A stretch of DNA of 64,000 nt from Prostheceraeus crozeri (GCA_907163375.1 CAJQUW010007919.1:124001-188000), one strand, 5' to 3'; counted from the first letter of the stretch, positions 47,690-57,957 are shown. The notes: generated from the sequence alone by a model not told the origin. Numbers and translations: made by a program.

Positions 47690-47940
47690 GTCCAGAAGAT
47701 ATCAAATCGTGGAAGACCAAAATGATATTACGATATAAGAGCGCAAAAGGAATATTGGAAACACAATCCAGAAACAATTATCGAAAATCGAAGATTCAAA
47801 ATTTCATTACATTTCGGGATCCGGACAAAGGAATCATTGCAAATAGACCAGACATCACATTGATAGATAGAGAGAAGAAAGAAGCGATAACTAATCAACA
47901 TATCAATCCCAGACGAGAAAGTTAGACAGTTGTAATCGAA
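47690..47940 (+). pseudogene. RLE-type LINE endonuclease scrap
   Basis: A 67-codon frame reads NRPDITLIDREKKEAITNQH and NPRRES. This aligns with the RRPDIVIVDKAKKTGIIIDI core of the endonuclease in the 26-28.6 kb LINE: the PD and following basic stretch are kept, while the second Asp block has degenerated. RT and zinc knuckle are absent, so it is a short 3' fragment of a related but different element. Confidence 0.55.
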
Positions 47941-48030
47941 ACTCCCCTTTTCAGTATGCATGTCGATATAATAAAGACAGGCCTTCGGCGACCAGTGTCT
48001 TCAACGGTCGATGTTCGGATGTCCCCGGAT

Positions 48031-48945
48031 AGTCTCTTTTTTCATCAGTCATGCCGGAGGATGATTGTCCACTCGCTTTGCCAGCCACCGTTCATTTCGT
48101 CCAACATACCGTCTCCACAGTTACAATTGAATTGACTGTGGAGACAGTTATAGTCCGGCAGCCAGAACGAGTTTCTGCAGGGAACGAGGCCGAAAATGAG
48201 ACTTTCACAGAATGATGTACACCCTATGCCTACTACGAATCTGCACGTCTGCCGATTTCTGTTGAGTTCCTCTTCTTATCAGAAAGGATCAAAGAAAAGC
48301 ACATGTAAACTCAATGGGACGCAGATTCAGTTTTTGGCTAAAATGAAATTTTCTACATTTTCTCTGATTAAACGAAAAGTATGAAGCCCAAATTTATAAT
48401 TTTTGACATCATTTTTCCTATGATGTGCATGTGCACGTGATATTATCATGGTTCTGATCGGCAATGTATGTGACAATGTGGTTGAGTGTGGATAAAGTTG
48501 CTCAAAATGTTTGTGTTTGCCGACATTAAGTGGCTCGCCACATCTAAATGAGTTTAGATTTTGAGACAGGGTTGCATGAGCATGAAAAGAAATGACCTGA
48601 AGACATTCCATGCCAAAAATTATGAATCTGGGCTTGATTATTTTCGTTTAATCAGAGAAAATGTAGAAAATTTCATTTTAACCAAAAACTGCAATGTGCG
48701 TCCCATTGAGTTTACATGTGTTTTTCTTTGATCTTTTTTGACAAGAAGAGGAACTCACTAGAACTCGGCAGACGCACCGATTAGCAGTAGGCATAGGGTG
48801 TACATCATTCTGTGAAAGTCTCATTTCCGGCCTCGTTCCCTGCAGAAACTCGTTCTGGCTGCCGGACTATTATGTTGGACGGACTGAACGGTGGCTGGAA
48901 AAGCGAGTGGACGAGCATCTTCCGGCATGGCTGATGAACAAAAGA
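48031..48945. repeat. Palindrome carrying two single 76-bp monomers
   Basis: The left arm 48031-48407 and right arm about 48610-48945 are inverted copies around a 200 bp spacer. Each arm contains one satellite monomer segment (48168-48228 inverted; 48792-48870 direct). On the inner side the monomer is flanked by sequence also found left of the main array. On the outer side it is flanked by Penelope-type nuclease sequence (TGTTGGACG...GAACGGTGGCTGG). The left arm has about 42 extra bases at 48114-48155. Confidence 0.75.
48114..48155. repeat. Small hairpin insert in the left palindrome arm
   Basis: Present in the left arm only: CTGTGGAGAC is paired with GTCTCCACAG around a 13-nt AT-rich loop. 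It interrupts the block that reads GGACTAT then TATGTTGGACG in the right arm. Confidence 0.65.
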
Positions 48946-49177
48946 CCCCTACCACGATCATCAGAACCTCCTAGCACTGCTGTTGCAAGACACGCTCTCA
49001 ATTGTCCGCAGTTTGACGTCACGCGCACAAATATGTCATTCTTCATAAAGGTCTCCAACGCTCGTCATAATACAGCGTTTCTACCATTTGTAGAGGCGAC
49101 AATCATCAAAGTCACAAGGCCCAAATTGCGTGTGCAAAAGCAAAGAGTGATGACGCTCATGCTACCTTGGTTCTGAC
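48869..49177 (+). pseudogene. Penelope-like GIY-YIG endonuclease C-terminal fragment
   Basis: The frame reads YYVGRTERWLEKRVDEHLPA, then PPSTAVARHALNC, then a VSNARHNTAFLPFVEATII segment and KVTRPKLRVQKQ, ending TLMLPWF. This order, YxGRT then RxxEH, then SAxARH, then a Glu in VEA and a closing PxLxxQK, matches the second half of the GIY-YIG nuclease of Penelope-like retroelements, which nicks the target for priming. The GIY half and the whole reverse transcriptase are missing; upstream sequence is a satellite monomer. A short inverted copy of its beginning (about 48031-48113) lies in the left palindrome arm. Not functional alone. Confidence 0.7.
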
Positions 49178-49499
49178 TTCTGACTTTTGACTTTAACCCA
49201 CTTTCTTTTATTTCACTTTGTGAACGTTTTGGCGTGATTTATCTGGAAATACGACGTATCAATTGACGACTGTACTTTTAACGATAAAACAGCTGTTTTG
49301 TATCCAATTCATCTCCAATAATACAGTATTGGCCAGAATGGATGACTCAGTTAATCAATTTGTATTGTTTTCTATTGTGGTTGAATCTGCAGACACCCTG
49401 ACTTCTCTGCGGAAATGGTTTTGTAACAACTGTCTTGTAGGACTATCTGCATGATAACTCAGCTGTCATGGCTTAGCATTACATGTGGTTGTCGGCTTG

Positions 49500-50012
49500 A
49501 AGTCACACAGACCACGAAAATTAGAGCTATCCAAAAAAGATAAATGCTGAAAAGATTTTGGCCATTCTTTTGATGGAAATTGGAATACTACGAACGGGTT
49601 CCGGTTACGATCTTGTAGAAAACCAAAAGACGCAGCCTAGCCTATTTTATGTGAAACGCTTGAAAACCAACAAGATAAATAGGTGTATCTCAATACACGG
49701 TCTCAACTGTGAAAAAGCGTGTGGAAATTTTTTGCTGTTGAAAAACTATGGATTATGGTTTTTGACCGAAAGTACAAGCATGAAAGCTGCTTGACAAGAA
49801 ATTTTGAAAATGAAAGTACTGCCATTCATAGTTATCTAAGCAGTGCTTTTCACTCAACATGATTTCGCCCTTGAAATTGGAAGCAATTTGAATGTTGAGG
49901 CCTTGAGTCCATTACCAAACATTCACCAGAACTCAATCCTATTGAAAATTGATGGGTCTTGCTGAAACAAACCTACGAAGCCTGGCATCCTTACCTATGA
50001 AACCAGACATCT
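49500..50012 (+). pseudogene. Tc1/mariner transposase remnant, 5' portion
   Basis: The clearest mark is at about 49928-49985, where one frame reads SPELNPIEN, a stop, then WVLLKQTYEAWHP. This matches the SPxLNPIENxW block near the third catalytic residue of Tc1 transposases. Upstream, a QEILKMKVLPFI-like run and a HDFA-like run fit the usual preceding blocks, in changing frames. The first catalytic Asp could not be placed. The reading continues after the piggyBac insert (52571 onward). Confidence 0.65.
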
Positions 50013-50269
50013 TTAACCCTTTCAGTGCTACATACTTTTTTTAAAAAATGACTTTAAAAAAGTAGAACTTTTATCTGATTTTTTGTTATTGGCAAAAATA
50101 AATCTTCAGTATAAATGATTGATGTTCTGATTTGATTAATATGAATTAAAACATGTTTAATGAAACATAATATGCATGTTTATGAAATAATTATCACATG
50201 TAGAATTTTACATGATCATTAGTACAAATTTTTCACATACAAAACCCACAACCGATTTGGACAGGTAGT

Positions 50270-52175
50270 TGTTACTTGTTTGTGTGCCATACTTTGAAAC
50301 AGGGCGTCACATGCAGAGCAACTTGACATTTTTGACAGCAGATGTTCGATTCAGGCCTTTTTAGTGTTTCCCGAAGCCCTTTCCATTCCATGTATGGACT
50401 GGGATGCTTTCGACACTGAGCACAAATTTGAGTCTTCTTTCGTTCTGGTTCTCAATCGGCAGAATTTTGCTTCGGTAAGTCCTTTGGCCAGTGCTCAGAA
50501 AACCTGGCTTCCAAGCGAGTTGCGTCATTTCCAGTTGGATGCGACCAACGACCACTTGTTTTCGGAACAGGATTATTTGCCTTATATTCTTCCATAACAC
50601 CTTCAACCACTTGCAAGATGAATTCAAGATGGGTAACTTCAATTCGATTACTTGGCTGGACTCGTTTGAGGAACAACTGAAAGGCATTCAGACAAGCAAT
50701 ATCGACTAAATGAAAGAAAAGTTTGTTGGATCATTTGAACGTCTCTTGTATTTCCGTAATCATTTAACATTTGGTCTGATTTGTCCACATCTCATTTTCT
50801 TTTGTTTGCCTGTTTCAACAAGCTGTCCGTTGTGAAGAGAAGTAAGAATGGCACACGGCTTCTTGGATTTTGATTCCCGCCATTTCACAATCGTAAGTAT
50901 CAAATCATTTTGACGCACAATCATTTCGCCTGGTTCTGGATTTACATTTCGAATGTCTATAGGCACTCCAACGCGCCTTGTATGAAGGGTGCCACAACAG
51001 TACATATCTTCGTTGAATAAATGCGTAAAAAGTATTATTCCATTGTAAAATCTGTCAATGTATAGCCTGTGGTTAGCATTCAGGAGTGATTCGGATGTTC
51101 CTTCTCTCAGTAAATTCACAACGATGCGACCAGTTGACTGTCCTACAAATGGATCCTCATTTGCGGGACCAAGATATGGTGTTTCTTTATCTGAGCCAGT
51201 ACAAACGAGAAAATTCCATGTGTATCCACTTCCATCGCAGAGTTTGTAAAGGTTGATGCCATATTTTGCGGGCTTATTTGGTATATATTGTTTGAATATC
51301 AATCGCCCTTTCCACAAATATAGGCCTTCATCGATGCTTATATTTGCACGAGGGGTGAACATATGAATAAACTTTTCCTGTAACATGTCAACCACTTTGC
51401 GAAGTTTGAAAAGACGATCGTAGGCTGGACTATTTCTTTCTGGTTGCACCGAGTTATCATTGAAATGCAAAAACTTCAAAATCAAGAAAAATCGGTCTCG
51501 AGACATAAACTCAGAGAAAATAGGAGTACGAAGAGCTTCTCTACAACATCAGTAGAGTTTCATATCAGGGAGATGAGTTATTCCCATCAACATGTGCAAA
51601 GACAAGAACAGTTTCATTTCAATTCGATTTGTTGGAATCCATTTTCGTGCGCGGGAATATTCTGGTAGATCGCTGACAGAAGCCATGAACTGCTCAGCAT
51701 ACCTGTTTGTCTCAGTCGTTATTAGTTCCAAAAAATCATTGTCAATAAAGAGTTCGAAATAGTGTTTAGGAGTTTCACGAAAATTGTCTGAAAAATTGAT
51801 CACTTCCTCTCCAACGAAATGCGGAACTTCCGGCATATTGTTGGTAGCTTGCCACCTTGCATCAGTCAATTGTTGGCTTTGAGATACATTATCGTGATCA
51901 CGACTGGTGATCTGGCCAGCTGACGGGCGCTGTTCTGCAATGTCCCCACTTCCAACAGGACCGCGACCTTGATTGCGTCTTTGGCCACGCCCTCGTCCAC
52001 GGCCTCGAACAATAGTACTACCTGGCAAATCATTGGTGTCTGAATCACTGCTGGAATCGTCAGAAGCAGAATCGCTCGAGGAAGAATTGGAATGATAAAA
52101 ATCTTCATCGTCGGAATCTTCGCCTATGATAGCTTGGGCTACTGATTCAGCTGATAATCTATTTCGTGATGCCAT
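50270..52175 (-). pseudogene. piggyBac transposase
   Basis: The likely start is MASRNRLSAESVAQAI at 52175 (an in-frame extension upstream is open but looks non-coding). The N-terminus is acidic and Ser-rich (EDSDDEDFYHS), followed by an RGRGRGRGQRR stretch. The catalytic core shows ISIDEGLYLWKGR (first Asp), LYIDRFYNGIILFTHL (second Asp) and probably NDY near 50757 (third Asp). A cysteine-rich C-terminus follows (about 50270-50430: QICAQCRKHPSP, then CCQKCQVALHVTPC). It catalyses cut-and-paste transposition at TTAA. Damage: an in-frame TGA at about 51549 where a Trp is expected after MKLY, and at least one frame change after about 50760. Otherwise long and well preserved. Confidence 0.85.
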
Positions 52176-52492
52176 AACCAAGGAAGAGTCACACAGAAGT
52201 TTGCTAAATCGAATGACTGAAAGTAATAACTTCACAAGAGATCTTGTCGTTGCAATGAACACCGCTCGTGAACCTAACAATACGCACAAGTCCGCAGACG
52301 AATAATAGCAGGAACGCTTGCCGGCGGCATCAAAACTGTGATCGATTGAGATGTCTATTGTAACAGTTTGCGTGTGACGCATTCACTGCAATTTTTTCCA
52401 GCAGACTATGTGACTGTTTCGGTTCGTCACAGATGACGTAGAGCACTTAAGAAGCAAAAAAGACGTGCGCAGAAACAACGTAAACAGATGTT

Positions 52493-52549
52493 CCGGTAAT
52501 TACCGGGGGACGCACTGGTAAAGCGATGGGAAAACCCGGTAATTACCGG
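52493..52549. promoter_or_regulatory. Paired CCGGTAATTACCGG subterminal palindromes
   Basis: Perfect 14-bp palindromes at 52493-52506 and 52536-52549, each followed by GGRGACGCACTG, the second running into the terminal repeat. The repeated layout suggests transposase-binding or promoter sites at the right end; function is inferred. Confidence 0.55.
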
Positions 52550-52570
52550 GAGACGCACTGAAAGGGTTAA

Positions 52571-52735
52571 TAGAATTGAAGAAAGCTATCACGGAAGTGT
52601 GGACGAAGTTGATAAATGGAATTGTATGCAAAAAGTTAAAATTCCTCGATGCCTGACAGCATTTGTGGGGCAATTCAGAAATAGGGATGCACTCCAAGTA
52701 TTGACCGGTGGTCAATCATGTAATATTTAGATAAA
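52571..52735 (+). pseudogene. Tc1/mariner transposase remnant, 3' portion
   Basis: Directly after the second TTAA the sequence reads ELKKAITEVWTKLINGIVCK and then, one frame over, IPRCLTAFVGQFRNRDALQ. This is the typical C-terminal end of Tc1 transposases (AWxxI then a MPRRL-like block). It completes the gene interrupted at 50016. Confidence 0.6.
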
Positions 52736-52874
52736 TATATTACTTGGATTATAATTTTGACTTCCGTTTATAATTCACTTAATACAAAATTATGTACACT
52801 TACAAGCATCACAGTAAATTTATCACCAGAGACATAAACACACATCTGAGTCATCCACTCTGGCCAATACTGTA

Positions 52875-54162
52875 CATCGGCCGCACGTTGATTTAGAAGA
52901 AATTGACTAAATATGCGGAATACCTGCATTGATACTTTATAAAAGCAGTATACATTCATCAAACAATATTCATAAGTGAATACAAATTTTTGCAAGAAAA
53001 ATTATTTATTCACTTTACGGAATGGATACAAAACGTACTCAAAATGCTATAAATGTATCAAAAGGAAGATAGCAGTAAATGAACACAAAAGAAGAAGCAT
53101 CTCATGACATCGAATATAATTTCATCAGGCTAAACCTAATTCACATTTGTAATAGAAAGTCTAAATTCAGAAGCTTTAGTCATTGTACAATTTCTAATCT
53201 GAAAGCAAGCATGATGGAAAATTAACACTACGACGCAAATTAAATGAAGGAACTGCAAGTACGCAGCAAAAATACACTCTACACAAAGAAAATAGCAAGC
53301 TATACAAAGTGATGAATTGCAACTTCTAACCTCACCCCGTAGTACTTGCAATGTATTTATTTCATTAAATGTCACTTTAAACATGAAAAGTAGCCAAGCT
53401 GTATATAACTATACCTACATCAATTCGCCTGGGATGCCGTGGGGATGGATTTCCTATCCTCATCCCCATGGAATTTCTGTGGAATCTCCATAGGGATGCC
53501 ATATCCTCACGCGAGTTGTTATCATATTCCTAGATATGGACAAAATATATGCCTACGATTGCGATTTAATAGATGTTGAAAATAAAATGTATGTACTTAT
53601 ATTTGTCCGTATTGGGTATCTTGGGTAAGTATTCAAAACTTATTAATGAAAATAGGAATAAGGCTATATAGTACTACATATAGAATTATTTTAGTTAATG
53701 AGGGCCTTCCATGTCCCTAGTGTGATTGCATCTATTGGGATGTTAGGTATTTTGTGCATAGTTAAATTATTCCTAATGATTACTTGGTATTATATTACAT
53801 ACTAGTAAGGCCCCCGGACTTCGTCCAGGATTTATATGCATAAGTATGTTAAATTAAGACAGTGCTAGTTACATTGTTGCATACCAAGTTTACCAACTCA
53901 CCTTACAAATGAATAACATAACTTGAGGAAATTCCTATACATGTACCATCGTATTCGCCTACACTGATTGGCTGTCTTACTATTTAGATCGCGTTCTCAT
54001 TGGCTGTTGCTGAATCCGTCGTGAAACATTAGAAGCAATGAGACGCATGTATAGCGAGCCAATTTTTGAAAGCAAATGAGGAGTTCACTTGTAAATTTAA
54101 TGTAGCTACTTGTGTAATTAATATTTTTTCGGTAAAAATTTACACAAAAGTCAGTAGTATAT
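52875..54162. other. Unassigned AT-rich spacer
   Basis: No gene. At 53425-53510 there is a degenerate run of GGGATG / CATCCC and TCCTCA(T/C) blocks. At 53816-53826 there is a GGAC-TTC-GTCC hairpin of the kind seen in the neighbouring Polinton. The right boundary with the Polinton is set by the AGTGTGACAT tip and is uncertain. Confidence 0.35.
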
Positions 54163-54769
54163 AGTGTGACATCCGGCGCGACACTTCGCTTGCGCCGAAT
54201 GTCACACTTTGCGGGGTTTTTCAAAATTTTCAAAAAAATCAAAATTTGAAAAATTTAGGTAGGCTTCAAATTTCACGTGGCCGAAGGCCGAAGGGCGAAA
54301 ATTTAAGTTGTCTCAAAATATCACGTAATCGAAAATTTAAGTTGTCTCAAAATATCACGTGGTCTAAGAATTTTGAAAATTTAGGCAGACGAAAATTTAA
54401 GTTGTCTCAAAATATCACGCACTCTCAATATACCAGAAGATTGTATTCAAAATATTTATTCAAAATATTTCTTTAAAAATGGAAGAAACCTCAGAAATGG
54501 AAGAAACCGCAAGACTATATCCTTCGTTATCTCAATTAAAAACAAGTGAAATGGATCTCAATTATTATTAAGATTAGAGCATTATGATAAATTAAGAAGA
54601 CGCAATTATTACTTAGACATTCTTCGTTATTGTATTCTCAACATTATTTAAAGTACTAATTGTGTGAACTAGAAGATCATTGTAACTCATAAACTCAAAA
54701 TTATTCAATGAACCCGTACACTGGCTGATAATTCAAGAGAGACAGAGATTGAAGAGAGAGAGAGAGATT

Positions 54770-54808
<39 letters not shown>

Positions 54809-55372
54809 TCTAGCAGCTTTCCCCTAAAATTATCGTGCTATCTCTTGTCATTTCAATTTACCCATCGGTAAACTTTTGACATTTCAATTTGCGCGTGCGT
54901 AAAAGTTTTGACATTTCAATTTACCCCTACGTAAATTATTTTCAGAATCTGTTTTCAAAATCCATTTGTAAAGTCTGTTTTCAAAATTCATTTAGCGTTT
55001 CTTCTCTTCGCTGTATTGATTAAAAGTACTTCCCATTGTGAAGACATGAATAGTTTAAGCACATAAGAGTGCAGTGACAATAAAAGCAAATGACAATAAA
55101 ATTCTTCTTGTGAACTCAGAACGCATAAACACCGATATGCGGGTTAGTTGTTATGGCAATTCTAAACAATCATTTTAACGATAAACATATTAACAAATGA
55201 AGTTCATTAAGAAAATGAAAATATGTAAAACAATATAGATTAGAATAATTATAATATAATCATTTCAAAATCGAATAAGTAGTAAGGAAAGTCATCATTA
55301 GAGAACAGTTTTAAATCAATATGCCCCTTCTAACTTCTAGGGGTCCCCATAAGAAATTTTTTTAATTATAAA
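54163..55372. repeat. Terminal region of the Polinton
   Basis: Non-coding. It begins with AGTGTGACAT and a nearby inverted ATGTCACACT (54163-54208). Three copies of a 29-bp unit (core TTTAAGTTGTCTCAAAATAT) lie at 54297, 54331 and 54391. A (GA)n tract follows at about 54741-54803, then three GACATTTCAATTT(A/G)C(C/G) units with CGTAAA at about 54847-54935. Repeats of this kind are usual in Polinton terminal inverted repeats, but the partner end is outside the window. Confidence 0.55.
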
Positions 55373-55861
55373 ATGAGCAACATAAATGAGTTTTTTAAAT
55401 TATATGGAACGCAAACCACGACAAATTTCGACCTAAAGAAAATTGCTAATCAATTGGGAATAAATAATTTTTATGTCCTAATGAGAGACGAATTACAATT
55501 GATCAAAAATAAGCCAACTGTAAATTTCATAACGAATCTTCACACTTCAGACCAAAAAGGCGTACATTGGTCAGCGGGGCATAGAAATAAAAATGGAGAT
55601 AATTACTATTCTGACCGCCCGGAGGCTGAGAACTATTGGTTCGACTCATGCGCACTTCCACCTACGAATGAAGTAAGAGAAATACTTGGCAATGGAATTT
55701 ATAATACATTTAAAATTCAAAAACCGGGAACAACTTATTGTGGTCAATTATGTCTTTATGTTTTTTTTAAATTGCAAGAAGGAGTGCCATTTCTTGATAT
55801 TATGTTAGAATTGAATAATAATAATGATAATAAAAAATCACTTCGTTGTAATTCATTTTGA
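55373..55861 (+). CDS. Adenain-like cysteine protease (Polinton)
   Basis: 162 residues. It shows GVHWSAGHRN with the probable catalytic His region, WFDSCALPP where the acidic residue is expected, and TTYCGQLCLYVFFKLQEG carrying the CGQ(L)C active-site Cys segment. Adenain-type proteases mature the capsid proteins of adenoviruses and Polintons. It lies first from the candidate left end and converges on the integrase on the other strand, with overlapping tails. An A/T-rich leader runs directly into its ATG, as for the other genes of this element. Fossil element part. Confidence 0.75.
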   Translation: MSNINEFFKLYGTQTTTNFDLKKIANQLGINNFYVLMRDELQLIKNKPTVNFITNLHTSDQKGVHWSAGHRNKNGDNYYSDRPEAENYWFDSCALPPTNEVREILGNGIYNTFKIQKPGTTYCGQLCLYVFFKLQEGVPFLDIMLELNNNNDNKKSLRCNSF

Positions 55862-56664
55862 TAAAATCGGCCTCTGATATCTTCATTATCTAAATCTTTG
55901 ATTTCGTAAGTAATCGGATAAGTTTGATTTATTTTACAAACTTCAAATATTTCTTTAGTCCAATAGCCAACGAAGCCTTTTTTCAAATTTATTCTTATAT
56001 TTAAATATTCTAACTCTATCTCCAATTTTAAATTTCGGCTTAAGTTTCTGCAAATTCGGATTACTCTCATTCGAATAATTATTTTCGAATATTTTCTTTC
56101 GTATTAAATCAGGGTCGTCAGAAGCATTCTTTGGTGTTTCTTCAATACCTGAATGAACTTTATTATTGTACTGCTCTACAATTCCTAGTAATATTTTAAC
56201 CATTTCTGATTTCCTTGCTGAGTAAATTTTTTGAATAATTTATTTTTTAACGTCCGATTGAATCTTTCTATCACTACGGCCTTCTCTGCATTTTCAGTTG
56301 AATAAACTGAGCCTTGGCGATGACTTTCGTCTGTTTCAAATAGTGGCTGAACGTTTCGGTTAAAAAATTCCGACCCTTTATCAACAAACAATTTCCTTGG
56401 CTTTCTCTTACTTTCTTTAAAGATTTCTTCAAACGCATATTTAACTGATAGACCACTTTTGTTTTTTAAAGGCTTTACCCAAGCGTATCGTGTATATAAA
56501 TCTATAACGGTCAATGCGTATTTGTAGTCCCTTTCATTCGGCATATGAATAAGATCAGCACTCCAAATATCATCTTTATTAAATACTTTTACTTTCAATA
56601 AATATTTAGGCCTTCTGTATTCTTTATGAATTTCAGACGCATAGCGGCTTGGGTCATTCGACAT
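55800..56664 (-). pseudogene. Retrovirus-type integrase of the Polinton (fossil)
   Basis: The catalytic core has WSADLIHM and LFVDKGSEFFN for the two Asp blocks and ENAEKAVVIERFNRTLKNKL for the Glu block. The C-terminal region has PKFKIGDRVRIFKYK and a chromo/SH3-like tail ending GRFYQNELQ. This enzyme inserts Polinton DNA into the host genome. It is present in pieces, so the gene is treated as broken. It sits between the protease and the phospholipase-like gene, transcribed leftward. Confidence 0.8.
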
Positions 56665-56718
56665 TTCGGACGCGTAGGTTCGAGCGTTGCTCTCAGACAG
56701 CTTTGCTGTCGTTTCATT

Positions 56719-57180
56719 TCAACCCTGGCCGAATAATATTTTAGCTTGTAAAGCTTTCTTAACAAACATTCCTTCAATTCTTTCTCTAAATGTAGGATTT
56801 TGAATACTATCTAATTCTTGAATCATCTTCTTATCAGCTGCATGTCGAGAACTTAGATCATGATTTCGATAAGCTAAATCATGCCTGTAAGCTGCGGCAT
56901 CTCCTCTATTTATTGGTTCTTCACCTGGTTTTGGATTATCATTCTCATCTAGTCTTATATCTAATCGAGTTCCTGGACCGGTATATGAATGACCGGGAAG
57001 ATGTTTTTCTTTCGAATATTTACTCCAAATAAATCCAGGAAAGTTTTCTAAAGTCTTTTGTATGTCGTTACCTTCATAAATTTTACAATTTGAGTTTTTA
57101 TTTTTGTTTAATAGAAAATTTAATAACTCTAAATTAGCAATTTTTAATTTAATTAAATTTTCGGAATTTGTAGAATTCAT
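56719..57180 (-). CDS. Phospholipase A2-like capsid-associated protein (Polinton)
   Basis: 153 residues. The stretch HLPGHSYTGPGTRLD resembles the calcium loop, and DAAAYRHDLAYRNHD carries the HD catalytic motif of the parvovirus VP1-type phospholipase A2. The later RHAADKKMIQEL completes the usual domain. Parvoviruses use this domain to leave endosomes; adintoviruses and some Polintons carry a free-standing version. A/T-rich leader with TTTAAAGATAAAA repeats just before the start. Confidence 0.75.
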   Translation of the reverse strand: MNSTNSENLIKLKIANLELLNFLLNKNKNSNCKIYEGNDIQKTLENFPGFIWSKYSKEKHLPGHSYTGPGTRLDIRLDENDNPKPGEEPINRGDAAAYRHDLAYRNHDLSSRHAADKKMIQELDSIQNPTFRERIEGMFVKKALQAKILFGQG

Positions 57181-57224
57181 TTTTAAAGATAAAAAAAATT
57201 TTAAAGATAAAATAGATGTTTTAC

Positions 57225-57290
57225 CTAATCGAACCTTGTTCAGAGGCTTTAACCGATCGGACCAAAGGTACTCAGGTTACTAACCAATCG
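57225..57290 (-). promoter_or_regulatory. 60-bp hairpin-bearing intergenic repeat, left copy
   Basis: On the minus strand it reads TTGGTTAGTAACCTGAG, then ACCTTTGGTCCGATCGG, then TTAAAGCCTCTGAACAAGG. The same unit occurs about 2.7 kb away at 59924-60050 in the opposite orientation. It lies between divergent genes of the Polinton. Confidence 0.6.
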
Positions 57291-57327
57291 TAAATATTTT
57301 TCCCAAAAGTCAAATTTAATCCTAAAA

Positions 57328-57888
57328 ATGCCTATAATTTATAAACACAATCTTAAACATTTTGCTTCAAATCAAAGAATTGCTCATGAACCACGCATGA
57401 ATCCTGTTTATCATTATGATAATAGAGAAACAATCGGAACACAAAAGTTCCTAGGCACCGCAGGTGCCGTTCAAAAAGAAGGGGCTGGCATCTTTTCTGG
57501 TATTGGTAGTATCGTTAATTTAATTAAAAATAATAAAGATTTGATTACATCTGCTGCAAAAGGAGCAGCTGCTATAGGTAGTACAGCTAGTGCAATATCA
57601 AATGCTGTCAAGTCTCAAAACGAATTAAAACAACTAGAAGCTATTCGTAAACTTAGGAATGATTCCGAAGAACTAAAAAATTTAAAAAAACTTTCAGAGG
57701 AAACAAAAAATAAAATTGCTAACATAGCTGTTCGGGAAACCTTGAGGAGCGGAGCTCCGTCTGATAGTAAACATAAGAAGAAATCAGGCGTAGCCATAAA
57801 ACGTTCAATTGACGAAATAAGAGGAAATGGTGTGAGTAGCAACCTTCGGTCTAACCAGCAAAGCTGTAGCGGAGCTGGTCTAGCATAA
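57328..57888 (+). CDS. Probable minor capsid protein of the Polinton
   Basis: 186 residues. A Gly-rich hydrophobic stretch (GAGIFSGIGSIVNLI) is followed by an Ala-rich helix (TSAAKGAAAIGSTASAIS). Next come a charged coiled-coil region around NELKQLEAIRKLRN and a basic tail (KHKKKSGVAIKRS). This amphipathic-then-basic design recalls minor capsid proteins of the adenovirus pVI kind, but the match is structural only. It directly precedes the major capsid-type gene. Fossil element part. Confidence 0.45.
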   Translation: MPIIYKHNLKHFASNQRIAHEPRMNPVYHYDNRETIGTQKFLGTAGAVQKEGAGIFSGIGSIVNLIKNNKDLITSAAKGAAAIGSTASAISNAVKSQNELKQLEAIRKLRNDSEELKNLKKLSEETKNKIANIAVRETLRSGAPSDSKHKKKSGVAIKRSIDEIRGNGVSSNLRSNQQSCSGAGLA

Positions 57889-57957
57889 TTCTAAAATTAT
57901 TTTAGCAGAATTTTTTCTGTGTGTGAGAAAAAAAAAGTCAAATTATTTTTTATAAAA

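Larger units (their letters stand above)
50017..52566 (-). mobile_element. piggyBac transposon, 2550 bp
   Basis: 12-bp perfect inverted ends CCCTTTCAGTGC at 50017-50028 and 52555-52566, flanked on both sides by the TTAA target duplication (50013-50016, 52567-52570). It carries one minus-strand transposase gene with few lesions. Right subterminal region: two CCGGTAATTACCGG palindromes. It sits inside a Tc1/mariner remnant, so it is the younger element. Confidence 0.95.
49324..52872 (+). mobile_element. Tc1/mariner remnant split by piggyBac
   Basis: 27-bp inverted ends begin CAGTATTGGCCAGA and end GGATGACTCAG, with one mismatch between them (49324-49350 and 52846-52872). Each is flanked outside by TA (49322-49323 and 52873-52874), the mariner target site. 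Without the 2554 bp piggyBac insertion with its TTAA the element is about 1.0 kb, shorter than an intact Tc1 element, so it is internally deleted. Transposase scraps remain on both sides of the insertion. Confidence 0.85.
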
